64,000 bases of DNA from Bacteroidia bacterium (GCA_030426955.1 JAUHXS010000011.1:37439-101438), one strand, 5' to 3'; shown: positions 1 to 9,460, counted from the first letter of the stretch. Numbers and translations: made by a program. The notes: generated by a model from the letters alone, not told the origin.

Positions 1-193
1 AGCTGGAGATGTTTATATCCCTAAGCTTGAAAGTAAAGAAGCGCTTTTTGGAATGGCTAGTGATTTTACTAATGCAATAATAAACGGTGATAAACCAATA
101 GCTGATATGCAGTCTGGGCTAGAAGTGATTAAAATACTGGAAGCGTCTAATAAATCTATTAAAAATCAAGGGAAAGAAATACTACTAAGCTAA
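1..193 (+). CDS. C-terminal fragment of Gfo/Idh/MocA-type sugar oxidoreductase (WbpB-like)
   Basis: An open frame enters from the left edge (first complete codon at base 2) and ends at TAA 191-193, giving about 63 residues. The tail ...[18 protein letters not shown]... followed by a helix ending ILEASNKSI resembles the C-terminal end of NAD-dependent Gfo/Idh/MocA dehydrogenases that act on nucleotide sugars. Its stop overlaps the next gene's ATG by one base (TAATG), so the two are translationally coupled. With WbpD-like and WbpE-like genes directly after it, the likely role is C3 oxidation of a UDP-GlcNAc-uronate (WbpB step). The Rossmann domain is outside the window, so the family call rests on the tail and the context. 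Confidence 0.65.
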   Translation, partial: AGDVYIPKLESKEALFGMASDFTNAIINGDKPIADMQSGLEVIKILEASNKSIKNQGKEILLS

Positions 194-684
194 TGTCACA
201 GGTTTTAAATGTAGATTCACCGAAACAAGCTCTTGTAAATGTTGAAGTAGGGGAAAATGTGAAAATCTTCAACTTTGTCAATGCATATGGATGTACTATT
301 GATGACGGAAGTAAAGTTGGATCCTTTGTTGAGATTCAAAAAGGCGCATCAATAGGAAAGAACTGCAAGATATCTAGTCATAGTTTTATTTGCGAAGGAG
401 TACACATTGAAGATAATGTATTTATTGGGCATAATGTTACATTTATAAATGACCGTTTCCCTCGTGCCACAAACGAAGATGGAAGTATTCAAAATGATGA
501 TGATTGGGAATTAGAAAAGACATACATAAAAAAAGGAGCTTCTTTAGGCTCTAGTGTCACAGTCTTATGCGGCGTAACTATTGGAGAAGGAGCGATTGTA
601 GGCGCTGGTTCTGTTGTTACTAAGGATGTAGCTCCAAGAACAATAGTTGCTGGGAATCCAGCAAAATTTCTTAAAAACGTATAA
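193..684 (+). CDS. Left-handed beta-helix N-acetyltransferase (WbpD-like)
   Basis: 163 residues built almost entirely of hexapeptide repeats (for example [30 protein letters not shown]), ending in the VVTKDVAP...AGNPAKFL segment typical of sugar O/N-acetyltransferases. Such proteins are trimeric and use acetyl-CoA. The length and the position between an oxidoreductase tail and a DegT aminotransferase match WbpD, which acetylates the 3-amino group of UDP-2-acetamido-3-amino-2,3-dideoxyglucuronate. The ATG overlaps the preceding stop by one base. Another amino-sugar acetyltransferase specificity is possible; the general class is secure. Confidence 0.85.
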   Translation: MSQVLNVDSPKQALVNVEVGENVKIFNFVNAYGCTIDDGSKVGSFVEIQKGASIGKNCKISSHSFICEGVHIEDNVFIGHNVTFINDRFPRATNEDGSIQNDDDWELEKTYIKKGASLGSSVTVLCGVTIGEGAIVGAGSVVTKDVAPRTIVAGNPAKFLKNV

Positions 685-687
685 ATA

Positions 688-1779
688 ATGATTAACTGTC
701 TAGATCTTAAAGGTCAACACCAAGCTATTAAAGAAGAAGTTTTTGAGGCTTTTGAAAGAGTATATGCTAATACAGCTTTTTCTGGAGGCCCTTTTGTCGC
801 TGAGTTTGAAGAAAGTTTTGCAAGGTTTTGTAAAACAGATTATGCAGTAGGGGTAAACAGTGGCACTTCAGCGCTTCATTTGGCAATGTTAGCACTTGGA
901 ATAGGACAAGGAGATGAAGTAATTTTGCCAGCAAATACCTTTATAGCTACAGCTTGGGGGATATCATACACAGGGGCAACTCCAGTTTTTGTTGATTGTT
1001 TAGCAGATACTTGGGAGATAGATCCTACCGAAGTAGAAAAGAAAATCACAGATAAGACTAAAGCCGTTGTAGGAGTTCACTTATATGGACAACCTTGTGA
1101 TATTGATACCTTAAAAGGAATTTGTGAAAAGAACAGTATTTACTTTTTAGAAGATGCAGCTCAGGCACATGGTGCCACATATAATAACATTCCTGTAGGT
1201 AGCTTCGGTGAGATGGCTTGCTTTAGTTTTTATCCTGGTAAAAACCTAGGAGCATGTGGAGAAGGTGGAGGTATCACAACAAATAATAAAAGTTATTATG
1301 AGCATCTCCAGAGTCTTAGAAATCATGGTTGTAAAGAGCGTTATTATCATGACGAGGTCGGCTTCAATATGCGTATGGGAGGATTAGAAGGTGCATCATT
1401 GAATATTAAGCTTAAATATCTTTCAGATTGGAATAATAGGAGGAAAGAAATTGCTAAAAGGTACCTTTCTGAGGTTAAAAACGATAAGATAAAAATGCAA
1501 TTTCAGCCTGAGAATACAGACTCAGTATTTCATTTATTTGTCGTAACAACTGAAGATAAAGACGGTTTTTGTGACTATTTAAAATCAAATGGAGTTAATC
1601 CTGCATTTCATTACCCAGTTCCGTGTCATTTGCAGAATGCTTATGCTGATCTTGGATATAAGAAGGGCGATTTTCCGAACTCGGAATATTTAGCAAGTCA
1701 CTGTGTTTCAATGCCTATGTATGCAGAGTTGACCGATGAACAAGTGTCAACGGTTATTGATGTGCTCAACCGTTATTAG
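688..1779 (+). CDS. DegT/DnrJ/EryC1/StrS aminotransferase (WbpE-like)
   Basis: 363 residues of a PLP-dependent nucleotide-sugar aminotransferase. Visible motifs are VNSGTSALHLAM (about 56-67), the EDAAQAHG aspartate motif (about 155-162), and FSFYPGKNLGACGEGG with the Schiff-base lysine at K185. It starts three bases after the acetyltransferase stop. With the WbpB-like and WbpD-like neighbours it would transfer an amino group to C3 of the keto-sugar. The order oxidoreductase-acetyltransferase-aminotransferase is that of the Wbp route to 2,3-diamino-uronic acids; the exact sugar is inferred from context only. Confidence 0.88.
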   Translation: MINCLDLKGQHQAIKEEVFEAFERVYANTAFSGGPFVAEFEESFARFCKTDYAVGVNSGTSALHLAMLALGIGQGDEVILPANTFIATAWGISYTGATPVFVDCLADTWEIDPTEVEKKITDKTKAVVGVHLYGQPCDIDTLKGICEKNSIYFLEDAAQAHGATYNNIPVGSFGEMACFSFYPGKNLGACGEGGGITTNNKSYYEHLQSLRNHGCKERYYHDEVGFNMRMGGLEGASLNIKLKYLSDWNNRRKEIAKRYLSEVKNDKIKMQFQPENTDSVFHLFVVTTEDKDGFCDYLKSNGVNPAFHYPVPCHLQNAYADLGYKKGDFPNSEYLASHCVSMPMYAELTDEQVSTVIDVLNRY

Positions 1780-1782
1780 CTT

Positions 1783-2817
1783 ATGCTTAAAAGTGCAGTC
1801 CAAAAGTTGATTTGCCCATCCTGTCGTTCGGCAAAATCACTAAAAGAAACTGTTTTTAGCGAAGGGTTGAATGCCCATATAGAGAATGGAGTATTGTCAT
1901 GTACTAAATGCGAGGTATGGTATCCTATCGAGGGCGAATTGCTTGAGTTGACCGTAGGCGACTTAGTGTATAAAGAAGATCGCCAAAAATTTCATAGCCG
2001 ATTTAGTAAAGAATTTGATAAATATGAAATCCCCAATAAGTCTGAGACTGATCAGGGCAATTCCCCTGATCAATTAAAACAAAGGGATCATTATGATGAT
2101 TTTGCGAATAATGAGAAGCTATCTTATGATGACTTTGAAAATTTACCCTTTTGGAAAGCAAGTGATAAAATTGTAATGAGTAGCTGGAGTAAGCAGGATA
2201 TAACTTCTGATAAATGGGTATTGGATGTTGGATGCGGAAATGGCAGAAGTAGTGTACGCTTTTTTGATTCTGATATGAATTTACTAGGGTTAGATGTATC
2301 CAAAAATATGTTGAGAAAAGCCATTAAGAGGGTTCGTGATACACCATTTCATAAGACGAGGACTTTTATCGTTGCAGATGCAAATGGTATTCCAGTTATT
2401 GATAGCTCATTTGATTATGCCGTGACTTCAGGTGTTTTAAGTAATCTTCCTGATGTATCTCAAACCTGTGCACATATCAATAGGACTCTAAGTAAAAAAG
2501 GAATTTATTTTGGACTGGAAAATAACCGGTCTATGTTTAGGGGTATTTTTGATGCTCTGGCTGGTATATTTGCTCCATGGAAAAATGAAAAAGGAAATAC
2601 TCCTGAGGTAAACCAAAACATGTTGGAGGGGTTTCATAATGGGCTTAATGTCAATGTTAGTTCGATATCATCTGTTTTTCTGCCGCCAATAATATTTAAT
2701 ATGTTAGGTGATAAATTGGCTTTTTCTTTTTTAAAGTTGACCAATAATATTTTTTATACCTTAGGTCTAAAGAATCATGGTGGATTAATTATTTTTGAAA
2801 TACAGAAAAATGATTGA
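1783..2817 (+). CDS. Class I SAM-dependent methyltransferase with N-terminal zinc ribbon
   Basis: 344 residues. An N-terminal Trm112-like zinc ribbon has CxxC pairs at C11/C14 and C40/C43. A Rossmann methyltransferase domain follows, with motif I VLDVGCGNGR at about 146-155 and an acidic motif II at LLGLDVS. The C-terminal part is hydrophobic and lacks further recognisable motifs. In polysaccharide operons such proteins often methylate a sugar or a lipid-linked intermediate. It begins three bases after the aminotransferase and its end overlaps the next methyltransferase. The substrate cannot be told from the sequence. Confidence 0.8.
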   Translation: MLKSAVQKLICPSCRSAKSLKETVFSEGLNAHIENGVLSCTKCEVWYPIEGELLELTVGDLVYKEDRQKFHSRFSKEFDKYEIPNKSETDQGNSPDQLKQRDHYDDFANNEKLSYDDFENLPFWKASDKIVMSSWSKQDITSDKWVLDVGCGNGRSSVRFFDSDMNLLGLDVSKNMLRKAIKRVRDTPFHKTRTFIVADANGIPVIDSSFDYAVTSGVLSNLPDVSQTCAHINRTLSKKGIYFGLENNRSMFRGIFDALAGIFAPWKNEKGNTPEVNQNMLEGFHNGLNVNVSSISSVFLPPIIFNMLGDKLAFSFLKLTNNIFYTLGLKNHGGLIIFEIQKND

Positions 2818-3823
2818 GAATAATATCGTTCTCTTACTAAGAGATCCTAGGAGTAATTCAAAGCTAAAGTCAGATGGTAATGCCTTAGTTGCTGAAAATA
2901 ACGCTACTTATAAAACAGACGGAAACTTAATTAATTTCTTGCATGATGAAAAAAACAAAGCTACAGAAGAGGCGGCATCATTCAGATGGGATAAGTCAAA
3001 ACGCCTAGAAACTGATAGTGGTTTTATTAAGCACCAGCTTAATGATTTTTTGCTTCGATATGGATTTGATAATATTGAATCTTTCAAAATATTCCTAAAA
3101 GATGTCAAAACCATTGCAGAAATAGGAGCAGGAGAAGGGAGGATGGTAGACTGGTTTTTAGAATATAGCAATGCAACTATTTTTGCGTTAGAGTTAAGTG
3201 ACTCAGTTTATTACCTTAAAGAAAAATACAAGAATAATGAAAGGGTGGTAGTAGTGAAAGCTGATGCATTATATCACCCCTTTGCAGATGGGTCAATCGA
3301 TTTACTCTCCTGTGAACAAGCTATCCACCATACAGACAATCCTGGCAAGATATTTTCGTCATTGTGTAAATCACTTTCAAGAAATGGGAAGGTAATTCTC
3401 GCCGTTTATGCAAAAAAATCAGCGATTAGAGAAAAATTTGATACGATAATTAGAGATACTATAGCGAAAGAATCCTCAGAGCGTAAATTTGACTTAGCAA
3501 AAAAGATTACGGAGATCGGGCAAATACTTTCTGATATGAAAGTAGACGTAGAAGTGCCAAAAAGTTTTAGTGAATTTGGTAATCTTGCTGGTGAAAAGAT
3601 GAGTTTGCAAAGGTTCTTATACTTTTCGGTTTTTAAATGTTTTTGGAATGATGATTTTTCATTTGAAAAGTCTGTAGAGTTTAATCACGATTGGTACAGT
3701 TATCCAATTTGTAACAAAACTTCATTGGAAGAAGGTAGTTTGTGGTTTATTAAGAATGGTTTAGGTATTGATTATATTGATTCTAATGCTTCAAATATTA
3801 ATATTCGAGGTTCAAAAAAATAA
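2810..3823 (+). CDS. Class I SAM-dependent methyltransferase
   Basis: 337 residues from ATG 2810, which overlaps the upstream stop by 8 bases; a TTG at 2795 in the same frame is less likely. Motif I is AEIGAGEGR (103-111), with an acidic loop at FALELSD. The first 45 residues look like the Trm112-type module of the preceding gene (LLLRDPRSNSKL, then NLINFL) but the cysteines are gone, so it probably no longer binds zinc. It may be a diverged duplicate of the previous gene. Probable role: methylation of a glycan component; substrate unknown. Confidence 0.78.
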   Translation: MIENNIVLLLRDPRSNSKLKSDGNALVAENNATYKTDGNLINFLHDEKNKATEEAASFRWDKSKRLETDSGFIKHQLNDFLLRYGFDNIESFKIFLKDVKTIAEIGAGEGRMVDWFLEYSNATIFALELSDSVYYLKEKYKNNERVVVVKADALYHPFADGSIDLLSCEQAIHHTDNPGKIFSSLCKSLSRNGKVILAVYAKKSAIREKFDTIIRDTIAKESSERKFDLAKKITEIGQILSDMKVDVEVPKSFSEFGNLAGEKMSLQRFLYFSVFKCFWNDDFSFEKSVEFNHDWYSYPICNKTSLEEGSLWFIKNGLGIDYIDSNASNINIRGSKK

Positions 3824-3825
3824 CT

Positions 3826-4761
3826 TTGATTTCGAAACCAGACATATCCATAGTTATTCCGTTTTTAAATGAAGAAGAAAGTATTCCTCTTTTGGTTAAT
3901 TCTTTAAATGAATACTTAAAAACATTAGAGCAATCCTTTGAAGTTGTATTTGTTGACGATGGGTCAACGGACGACTCCATTCAAGTTTTAAAAAGATCAG
4001 GGCACAACTCCTATCGTGCCAAAATCGTGAAGCTTTCTAAAAACTATGGATCTATTTTAGCATTAAGCGCTGGTATTCAAAATACCTCTGCAGATTTAGT
4101 AACATTTCAGTTTGCAGACTTACAAGACCCTTTAGAGTTACTTCCCCAATTGTATAGCAAATACAAAGAAGGAAATGATATTGTTTGGGCATGTAGAAAT
4201 AAGGCAAATGAACAAAATCCATTCTTCTCTAGGATGTATGGAAACTTGATGCGGAAATATGCAGTCAGTAATTTCCCTAATAATGGCTTCGATATTGCTT
4301 TTTTTAACAAAAAAGTAAAAGATGAGCTAATTCAAAATGTAGAAAAAAACTCTTCTATATTTCTGCAAATATTAGATTTAGGATTTAAGCAAGATTATAT
4401 TTATTATGATAAAAAAGACCGGAAAGCGGGCAAGTCAAAATGGTCTTTTGCTAAAAAGTTTAAACTAGTAGTTGATTCTTTTGTTGCATATTCCTATGCT
4501 CCAATAAGATTAGTCACGGTTGCCGGTGTGTTATTTGCTTTAGCTGGATTCTTATGGATGGCGTATATTATATTTTACGATCAGTTTATAGAAGACTTGC
4601 CACTAGGGCTACCCGCCTTATTATGTGTATTGCTAGTTGGCTTTGGAGTGACAAATATTTCTTTAGGAATAATCGCTGAATACCTTTGGAGAACATTAGA
4701 TGTCTCCAGACAAAGAAAAGCATTCGTGATTGATGAAGTGATTCAAATAGATAAGCTATGA
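3826..4761 (+). CDS. Family 2 glycosyltransferase, ArnC/GtrB/DPM1-type polyprenyl-phosphate transferase
   Basis: 311 residues from a TTG start two bases after the previous stop. The GT-A core shows SIVIPFLNEEES and VDDGSTDDS (43-51), and the FADLQDP motif characteristic of dolichol/undecaprenyl-phosphate glycosyltransferases. Two hydrophobic helices (about 228-250 and 265-290) anchor the C-terminus, as in ArnC and GtrB. The expected reaction is transfer of a sugar from a nucleotide donor to undecaprenyl phosphate. The GT-C-like membrane protein at 5735-7177 is a plausible user of that lipid-linked sugar. Confidence 0.87.
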   Translation: MISKPDISIVIPFLNEEESIPLLVNSLNEYLKTLEQSFEVVFVDDGSTDDSIQVLKRSGHNSYRAKIVKLSKNYGSILALSAGIQNTSADLVTFQFADLQDPLELLPQLYSKYKEGNDIVWACRNKANEQNPFFSRMYGNLMRKYAVSNFPNNGFDIAFFNKKVKDELIQNVEKNSSIFLQILDLGFKQDYIYYDKKDRKAGKSKWSFAKKFKLVVDSFVAYSYAPIRLVTVAGVLFALAGFLWMAYIIFYDQFIEDLPLGLPALLCVLLVGFGVTNISLGIIAEYLWRTLDVSRQRKAFVIDEVIQIDKL

Positions 4762-5747
4762 ATATTTTAGTTACTGGAGGTGCAGGATTTATAGGTTCGC
4801 ATTTAGTGGATCAATTATTGATGGAAGGGCATAGCGTATATGCATTAGATAACTTAAGAAATGGGAAATTAGAAAATATACAAAAGGCAACGGAAAGCAA
4901 CAATTTTTTCTTTATTCAGGGAGATATCTTGGAAAATAGTGATTTGGAAAAAGCTTTCGTTAATGATATTGATATTGTTTATCACTTAGCTTGCTTAGGG
5001 GTTAGGCATAGTATTCATTCTCCGTTTGAAAACCATCAGGTAAATGCCGAGGGTTCTCTAAAAGTTTTAGAGCAAGCACTTAAAAATAAAGTAAAACACT
5101 TTTATTACATCTCAACAAGTGAAATTTATGGCAGAACGACTGAGTTTCCTATTACAGAAAACAATCCTACCATACCATTAACCGTTTATGGATCAAGTAA
5201 ATTGGCGGGAGAGCATTACACAAATTCTTACTTTGAATGCTATGGTTTAAATACAACAGTATTGAGAATCTTTAATAACTATGGTCCTAGAGCACATTAT
5301 GAAGGCGATAGTGGTGAGATCATACCACGTTCAATTGTAAAAATGTTGTATGATGAGCAACCGATTATTTTTGGTGATGGTCAAATTACAAGAGATTTTT
5401 ACTTTGTAAAAGATACCGCAAAGCTACTGTGTTCTTTGATGCAATATGAAAATATCTCGGGACAAACTTTTAACGTAGGCACTGGTGTTGAGATTACTAT
5501 GAAAAATTTGATAGAGCGGTTAATTGATCTAATTCCTGAATATACATCAGGTATTAAATTTTTACCTGATAGACCAGCAGATGTTCCAAGATTATGGGTG
5601 GATGCATCAAAGCTAAAAAGTAATATTAGAGTGGAAGATGGAATTTCATTTGATGAGGGTCTGCAAGAAACGATTACTTATTATAAGACCCTGTCAAAAG
5701 GAAGAACATTAATAAATGAATTACAAGAGATAAATTGGAAAAAATAA
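4758..5747 (+). CDS. NAD-dependent epimerase/dehydratase (extended SDR)
   Basis: 329 residues. The Rossmann motif TGGAGFIGSH begins at residue 6, and the catalytic Y144-x3-K148 pair lies in TVYGSSKLAGEH. The C-terminal half carries the GDGQITRDF signature shared by UDP-glucose 4-epimerase and GDP-mannose/UDP-GlcUA relatives. It overlaps the previous gene by four bases (ATGA). It converts a nucleotide sugar for the glycan made by this operon; whether by 4-epimerisation, decarboxylation or dehydration cannot be decided. Confidence 0.85.
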   Translation: MNILVTGGAGFIGSHLVDQLLMEGHSVYALDNLRNGKLENIQKATESNNFFFIQGDILENSDLEKAFVNDIDIVYHLACLGVRHSIHSPFENHQVNAEGSLKVLEQALKNKVKHFYYISTSEIYGRTTEFPITENNPTIPLTVYGSSKLAGEHYTNSYFECYGLNTTVLRIFNNYGPRAHYEGDSGEIIPRSIVKMLYDEQPIIFGDGQITRDFYFVKDTAKLLCSLMQYENISGQTFNVGTGVEITMKNLIERLIDLIPEYTSGIKFLPDRPADVPRLWVDASKLKSNIRVEDGISFDEGLQETITYYKTLSKGRTLINELQEINWKK

Positions 5748-7177
5748 AATTTGACAGAAAAATCATTAATTGGTTTTTGTTTGTTCTCACAATTAAAATT
5801 CTTTATTTCTTATACTTTTCATTTATCTATCACCTATATCAACCAAGTATAGAATATATTAACTATTTCTATGTTCCAATGAAAGATGTTACATCTTTTA
5901 TTAGACCAATAGAGAATTTAATTGATGTGGGTATATATGGGTACGAAAATGGAGAAGAAGGACTTGTAACGGATGCCAGAATGCCTGGTTTTTTACCGAT
6001 ATATGCGCCATTATATTGGTTGTTAGGTAGCAATTGGGCTCATACTTTTATTTGTTTTTTGAATATTGTTTTAGATGCATTAACAATAATTATGACCGCA
6101 AAGCTGGCTCAACAAATTATTAAACTGGATAAGATTTTCCAGATTACATGTTTAATACTATCCTTCAATAGCTTCTTATCATTTTATAATCATAGTGCCA
6201 GGTCAGAAACTATCAGTACTTTCTTCTTGGTGGGGTCAATCTTTTTTTTCTTTCAATATGTTTTTTATAAAAATAGACGAAATATAATCATTGCAGGTAT
6301 CGGTATTGCTTGGTCTTTGCTATTTAGACCAGCACATATAATCTATATTGGATTAATTCCTTTTCTGTACTTTTTGTGGTTGATTGTAAATAAAGATTTC
6401 TCATTGCCAAGGTTTTTGAAATTGGCTATATTACTTGTACTGCCTTCATTTATTGTTATTTCTGCATGGACTTATAGAAACTACACGTTAAGACAAAAGT
6501 TTATTCCTTTAAGTAATACATGGGAATATTGGGCTGATCCGCCTACAAAAGCACTCACTTCTTTAATTATGACTTTTAGAGGGGACATCGTTTTAGAACC
6601 CTACAGTATGAGAGCTTGGTTTCAAAAGCCTACCAACTTAGAGGGGTTTGATAAAAAGTTTAGTGATTCAAATCCATTTGATAATGATATGTTTACTTCA
6701 GCTTATAATTTTGATTCATTAGTATCACTAAGGCAACAATTTTGGAAAGGAGGTAATGATGCTATCTTTATTAATAAATGCAAAACTTATATAAAAAGCT
6801 TTCAAGATGAAGTAGGTTTTTGGTATCATGTAAAAGCTAGTTTTAAGTTAACCTTTGATTTTATCTTATTAAAACAAGTGTATGGAAGCCCATTTATAAA
6901 AGCTAATTTATTTTGCAAACTAAATAAAGCGTTCTTTCTTGCAATATATTATTTCATCTTATCATTTTCTATTGTAGGTATTATAATAGCTTTTCAAAAG
7001 CGTCAGCTTTGGTTACTTCTAATTGCAATTTTACCATTAGCACATATATTGACTCATAGTGTATTATTGGTGATGATTGAAAAAAGGTATTTTTTTAGTG
7101 CACTTCCCATCTTAACTATTCTTTCTAGTTATGGTTTTTGTAGTATCTTTGGTCGTATTCTGAGTAAATATTTTTAG
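5735..7177 (+). CDS. Polytopic membrane protein, GT-C/PMT-like glycosyltransferase candidate
   Basis: 480 residues with roughly ten hydrophobic segments, starting at a TTG that overlaps the epimerase by 13 bases. An acidic/charged stretch after the first helix (ARMPGFLPIYAPLYWLLG) and alternating long loops and helices resemble family 39/87 integral glycosyltransferases that use polyprenyl-phosphate sugars. The nearby ArnC/GtrB-type enzyme (3826-4761) would make such a donor. It could instead be a polymerase-like protein, but no Wzy signature is evident. AT-rich even for this window. Confidence 0.6.
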   Translation: MEKIKFDRKIINWFLFVLTIKILYFLYFSFIYHLYQPSIEYINYFYVPMKDVTSFIRPIENLIDVGIYGYENGEEGLVTDARMPGFLPIYAPLYWLLGSNWAHTFICFLNIVLDALTIIMTAKLAQQIIKLDKIFQITCLILSFNSFLSFYNHSARSETISTFFLVGSIFFFFQYVFYKNRRNIIIAGIGIAWSLLFRPAHIIYIGLIPFLYFLWLIVNKDFSLPRFLKLAILLVLPSFIVISAWTYRNYTLRQKFIPLSNTWEYWADPPTKALTSLIMTFRGDIVLEPYSMRAWFQKPTNLEGFDKKFSDSNPFDNDMFTSAYNFDSLVSLRQQFWKGGNDAIFINKCKTYIKSFQDEVGFWYHVKASFKLTFDFILLKQVYGSPFIKANLFCKLNKAFFLAIYYFILSFSIVGIIIAFQKRQLWLLLIAILPLAHILTHSVLLVMIEKRYFFSALPILTILSSYGFCSIFGRILSKYF

Positions 7178-8304
7178 TGAAAATACCTATTGCCAAGCCA
7201 TTTTTAGGATTAGAAGAAGCTAATGCAGCACAAAATGTTATTTTATCAGGTTGGGTTACACAAGGCCCAAAAGTAGAAGAGTTTGAGTTGCAGTTTGCAT
7301 CATATGTAGGCAGTAGGTATGCAGTTGCCGTCTCAAATTGTACAACTGCGTTACATTTATCATTATTGGTGAATGAAATAGGTCCAGGAGATGAAGTAAT
7401 CTGTCCCTCCATGTCATTTATTGCAACAGCAAATGCTATAAAATACACAGGTGCAAAAGTGGTTTTCGCAGAAGTAAATTCATCTTTTAACCTTGATATA
7501 GAACATGTTGAGCAGTTGATTACCCCCCAAACAAAAGGAATTATATTAGTACATCAAGTTGGCATGCCAGCTGATATAGATGCGTTTATAAAACTTTGTC
7601 AAGATAATAATATTGCTTTGATAGAAGATGCTGCATGCGCTATTGGATCAAGTTATAAAGGAAAAAAAATTGGAGCACATTCAGATTTAGTTTGCTTCTC
7701 ATTTCATCCTAGAAAAGTAGTTACGACTGGTGATGGTGGTATGATTACGACCTCTAATGAAGCATTTGCAAAACGACTTCGACTTTTAAGGCAACATGGT
7801 ATGTCGATCAATGACAGAGAAAGACACAATGCAAAAATTATAATACAAGAAGAGTATTTGGAGTTAGGATATAACTATAGAATGACAGATATTCAGGCTA
7901 GTATTGGTATTGAGCAATTAAAAAGATTGGATCATATAGTTTTTGAGCGACGAAAAATAGCCTCAAAATATTATGATGCTTTGAGTGATTTTAAGTATTT
8001 ATCGCTACCAAAAGATAATGAGCAAATATTTTCCAATTATCAATCTTATTGTATTCTCTTGAAGGACGATGCCCCAATTTCTAGGAATGACCTGATGCAA
8101 AAGCTTTTAGAGAAGGGAGTTTCGACTCGAAGAGGTGTGATGACTGCGCATAGGGAAAAAACATATAGTAGTAGTAGTAACTTACCAAAGACCGAATTTT
8201 ATTCTGATCATAGTCTTGTTATACCATTATTTGTGCCAATGAATGAAAGGGAAGTAAATTATGTCATTAGTTCAATTCGTTCGATCTTAACAGAGAATAT
8301 TTGA
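7177..8304 (+). CDS. DegT/DnrJ/EryC1/StrS aminotransferase (second copy)
   Basis: 375 residues from a GTG that shares one base with the upstream TAG. PLP motifs: VSNCTTALHLSL (about 52-63), EDAACAIG (150-157) and FSFHPRKVVTTGDGG with Schiff-base lysine K180. It is only distantly like the aminotransferase at 688-1779, so the two probably aminate different sugars. Its close relatives include PglE/PseC/ArnB-type 4-aminotransferases. It sits between the GT-C-like protein and the amidotransferase in the same overlapping operon. Confidence 0.87.
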   Translation: MKIPIAKPFLGLEEANAAQNVILSGWVTQGPKVEEFELQFASYVGSRYAVAVSNCTTALHLSLLVNEIGPGDEVICPSMSFIATANAIKYTGAKVVFAEVNSSFNLDIEHVEQLITPQTKGIILVHQVGMPADIDAFIKLCQDNNIALIEDAACAIGSSYKGKKIGAHSDLVCFSFHPRKVVTTGDGGMITTSNEAFAKRLRLLRQHGMSINDRERHNAKIIIQEEYLELGYNYRMTDIQASIGIEQLKRLDHIVFERRKIASKYYDALSDFKYLSLPKDNEQIFSNYQSYCILLKDDAPISRNDLMQKLLEKGVSTRRGVMTAHREKTYSSSSNLPKTEFYSDHSLVIPLFVPMNEREVNYVISSIRSILTENI

Positions 8305-8311
8305 TTTTTTT

Positions 8312-9460
8312 ATGTCTGAAGAGTTAAAAGTAAAAGAGTGCACTAGATGTGTTTTGGACACAAATGATTCAGCTCAAATAACCTTTGATTCAGAAGGAGT
8401 TTGTTCTTATTGCAGAAATTATGAAAAACTAGTCGACTCTTTACCAAAAGACTTAGATTCAAAAAAGACCTTTTTAGATAAGAAGATAAGCGAAATTAAA
8501 AATGCAGGTAAAGGAAGAAAGTATGATTGTATTATGGGGCTTAGTGGCGGGATTGATAGTTCCTACCTTGCATATAATGCGAAATTATGGGGACTTAATC
8601 CTTTAATTGTACATTTTGATAATGGTTGGAACTCTGAATTAGCAGTCAAAAATATTGAAAACATAATTAATAAACTTGGCTTTGACTTATATACTTATGT
8701 AGTAGACTGGGAGGAGTTTAAAAATTTACAGCTATCTTATATTAAGGCTTCTGTTCTAGACTGGGAAATTCCAACAGATCATGGCTTTTTTGCGATGATG
8801 TATGACCAAGCTTATAAACATAATATTAAATACATTTTAAGTGGTCATAACATAGTTACAGAGGGAATACTGCCCAAAGATATGAGATGGTCTAAATTGG
8901 ATGTAGCTAATATAAAAGATATACATAAAAAATATGGCTCAATTCCATTGAAAACTTTTCCTCTTTTAGGTTTTTTTAAGAACATTTATTATCAAAAAGT
9001 AAGAGGTTTTGAAATTGTTAATCCTTTAAACTTCGTACAATATGATAAGGATGTGGCGAAAAAAATAATAGCACAAGAAATGGGTTGGAGAGATTATGGG
9101 GGAAAACATTACGAATCAATATTTACAAGGTTTTATCAAGGATATGTTTTACTTGAAAAATTTGGGTATGATAAGAGGAAGGCTCATTTGTCAACTTTAA
9201 TTAACTCTGGGCAAATAAGTAGAGATAAGGCCAAGCGAGAGCTAAGTAAATCTCCTTACAATACAGAACAGTTCAAAGAGGATCGAGAGTATGTTATTAA
9301 AAAATTAGGTTTAACAGAAAAAGAGTTTGAGGAAATTATGAAGCAACCCGTAAGGAGTCACTTAGACTTTAAATCTTATGAAACAGGTTTGTACCTTAAA
9401 CATGAACGTCTTATGAAAGCTATCAAGCCTATTACAAGACTAGTCAAGAAGGTTATTTAG
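8312..9460 (+). CDS. N-acetyl sugar amidotransferase (WbpG-like, PP-loop)
   Basis: 382 residues. The N-terminus has two cysteine pairs (C10/C13 and C31/C34) and then a PP-loop ATP-pyrophosphatase motif GLSGGIDSSY (76-85). This layout is that of the WbpG/PseA/LegA-type amidotransferases, which convert an acetamido group on a sugar to acetamidino. In Pseudomonas aeruginosa O5, WbpG works with HisH2 and HisF2, which supply ammonia, on a diacetamido-mannuronic acid. Here the WbpB/D/E-like genes are present in the same operon but no hisH/hisF-like pair is found in the window. Starts at ATG 8312, seven bases after the previous stop. Confidence 0.85.
   Translation: MSEELKVKECTRCVLDTNDSAQITFDSEGVCSYCRNYEKLVDSLPKDLDSKKTFLDKKISEIKNAGKGRKYDCIMGLSGGIDSSYLAYNAKLWGLNPLIVHFDNGWNSELAVKNIENIINKLGFDLYTYVVDWEEFKNLQLSYIKASVLDWEIPTDHGFFAMMYDQAYKHNIKYILSGHNIVTEGILPKDMRWSKLDVANIKDIHKKYGSIPLKTFPLLGFFKNIYYQKVRGFEIVNPLNFVQYDKDVAKKIIAQEMGWRDYGGKHYESIFTRFYQGYVLLEKFGYDKRKAHLSTLINSGQISRDKAKRELSKSPYNTEQFKEDREYVIKKLGLTEKEFEEIMKQPVRSHLDFKSYETGLYLKHERLMKAIKPITRLVKKVI

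Noticed and set aside
2124..2324. Short minus-strand frames inside the polysaccharide operon
   Set aside because: All are antisense to intact genes with clear motifs and have no start context or homology signal.
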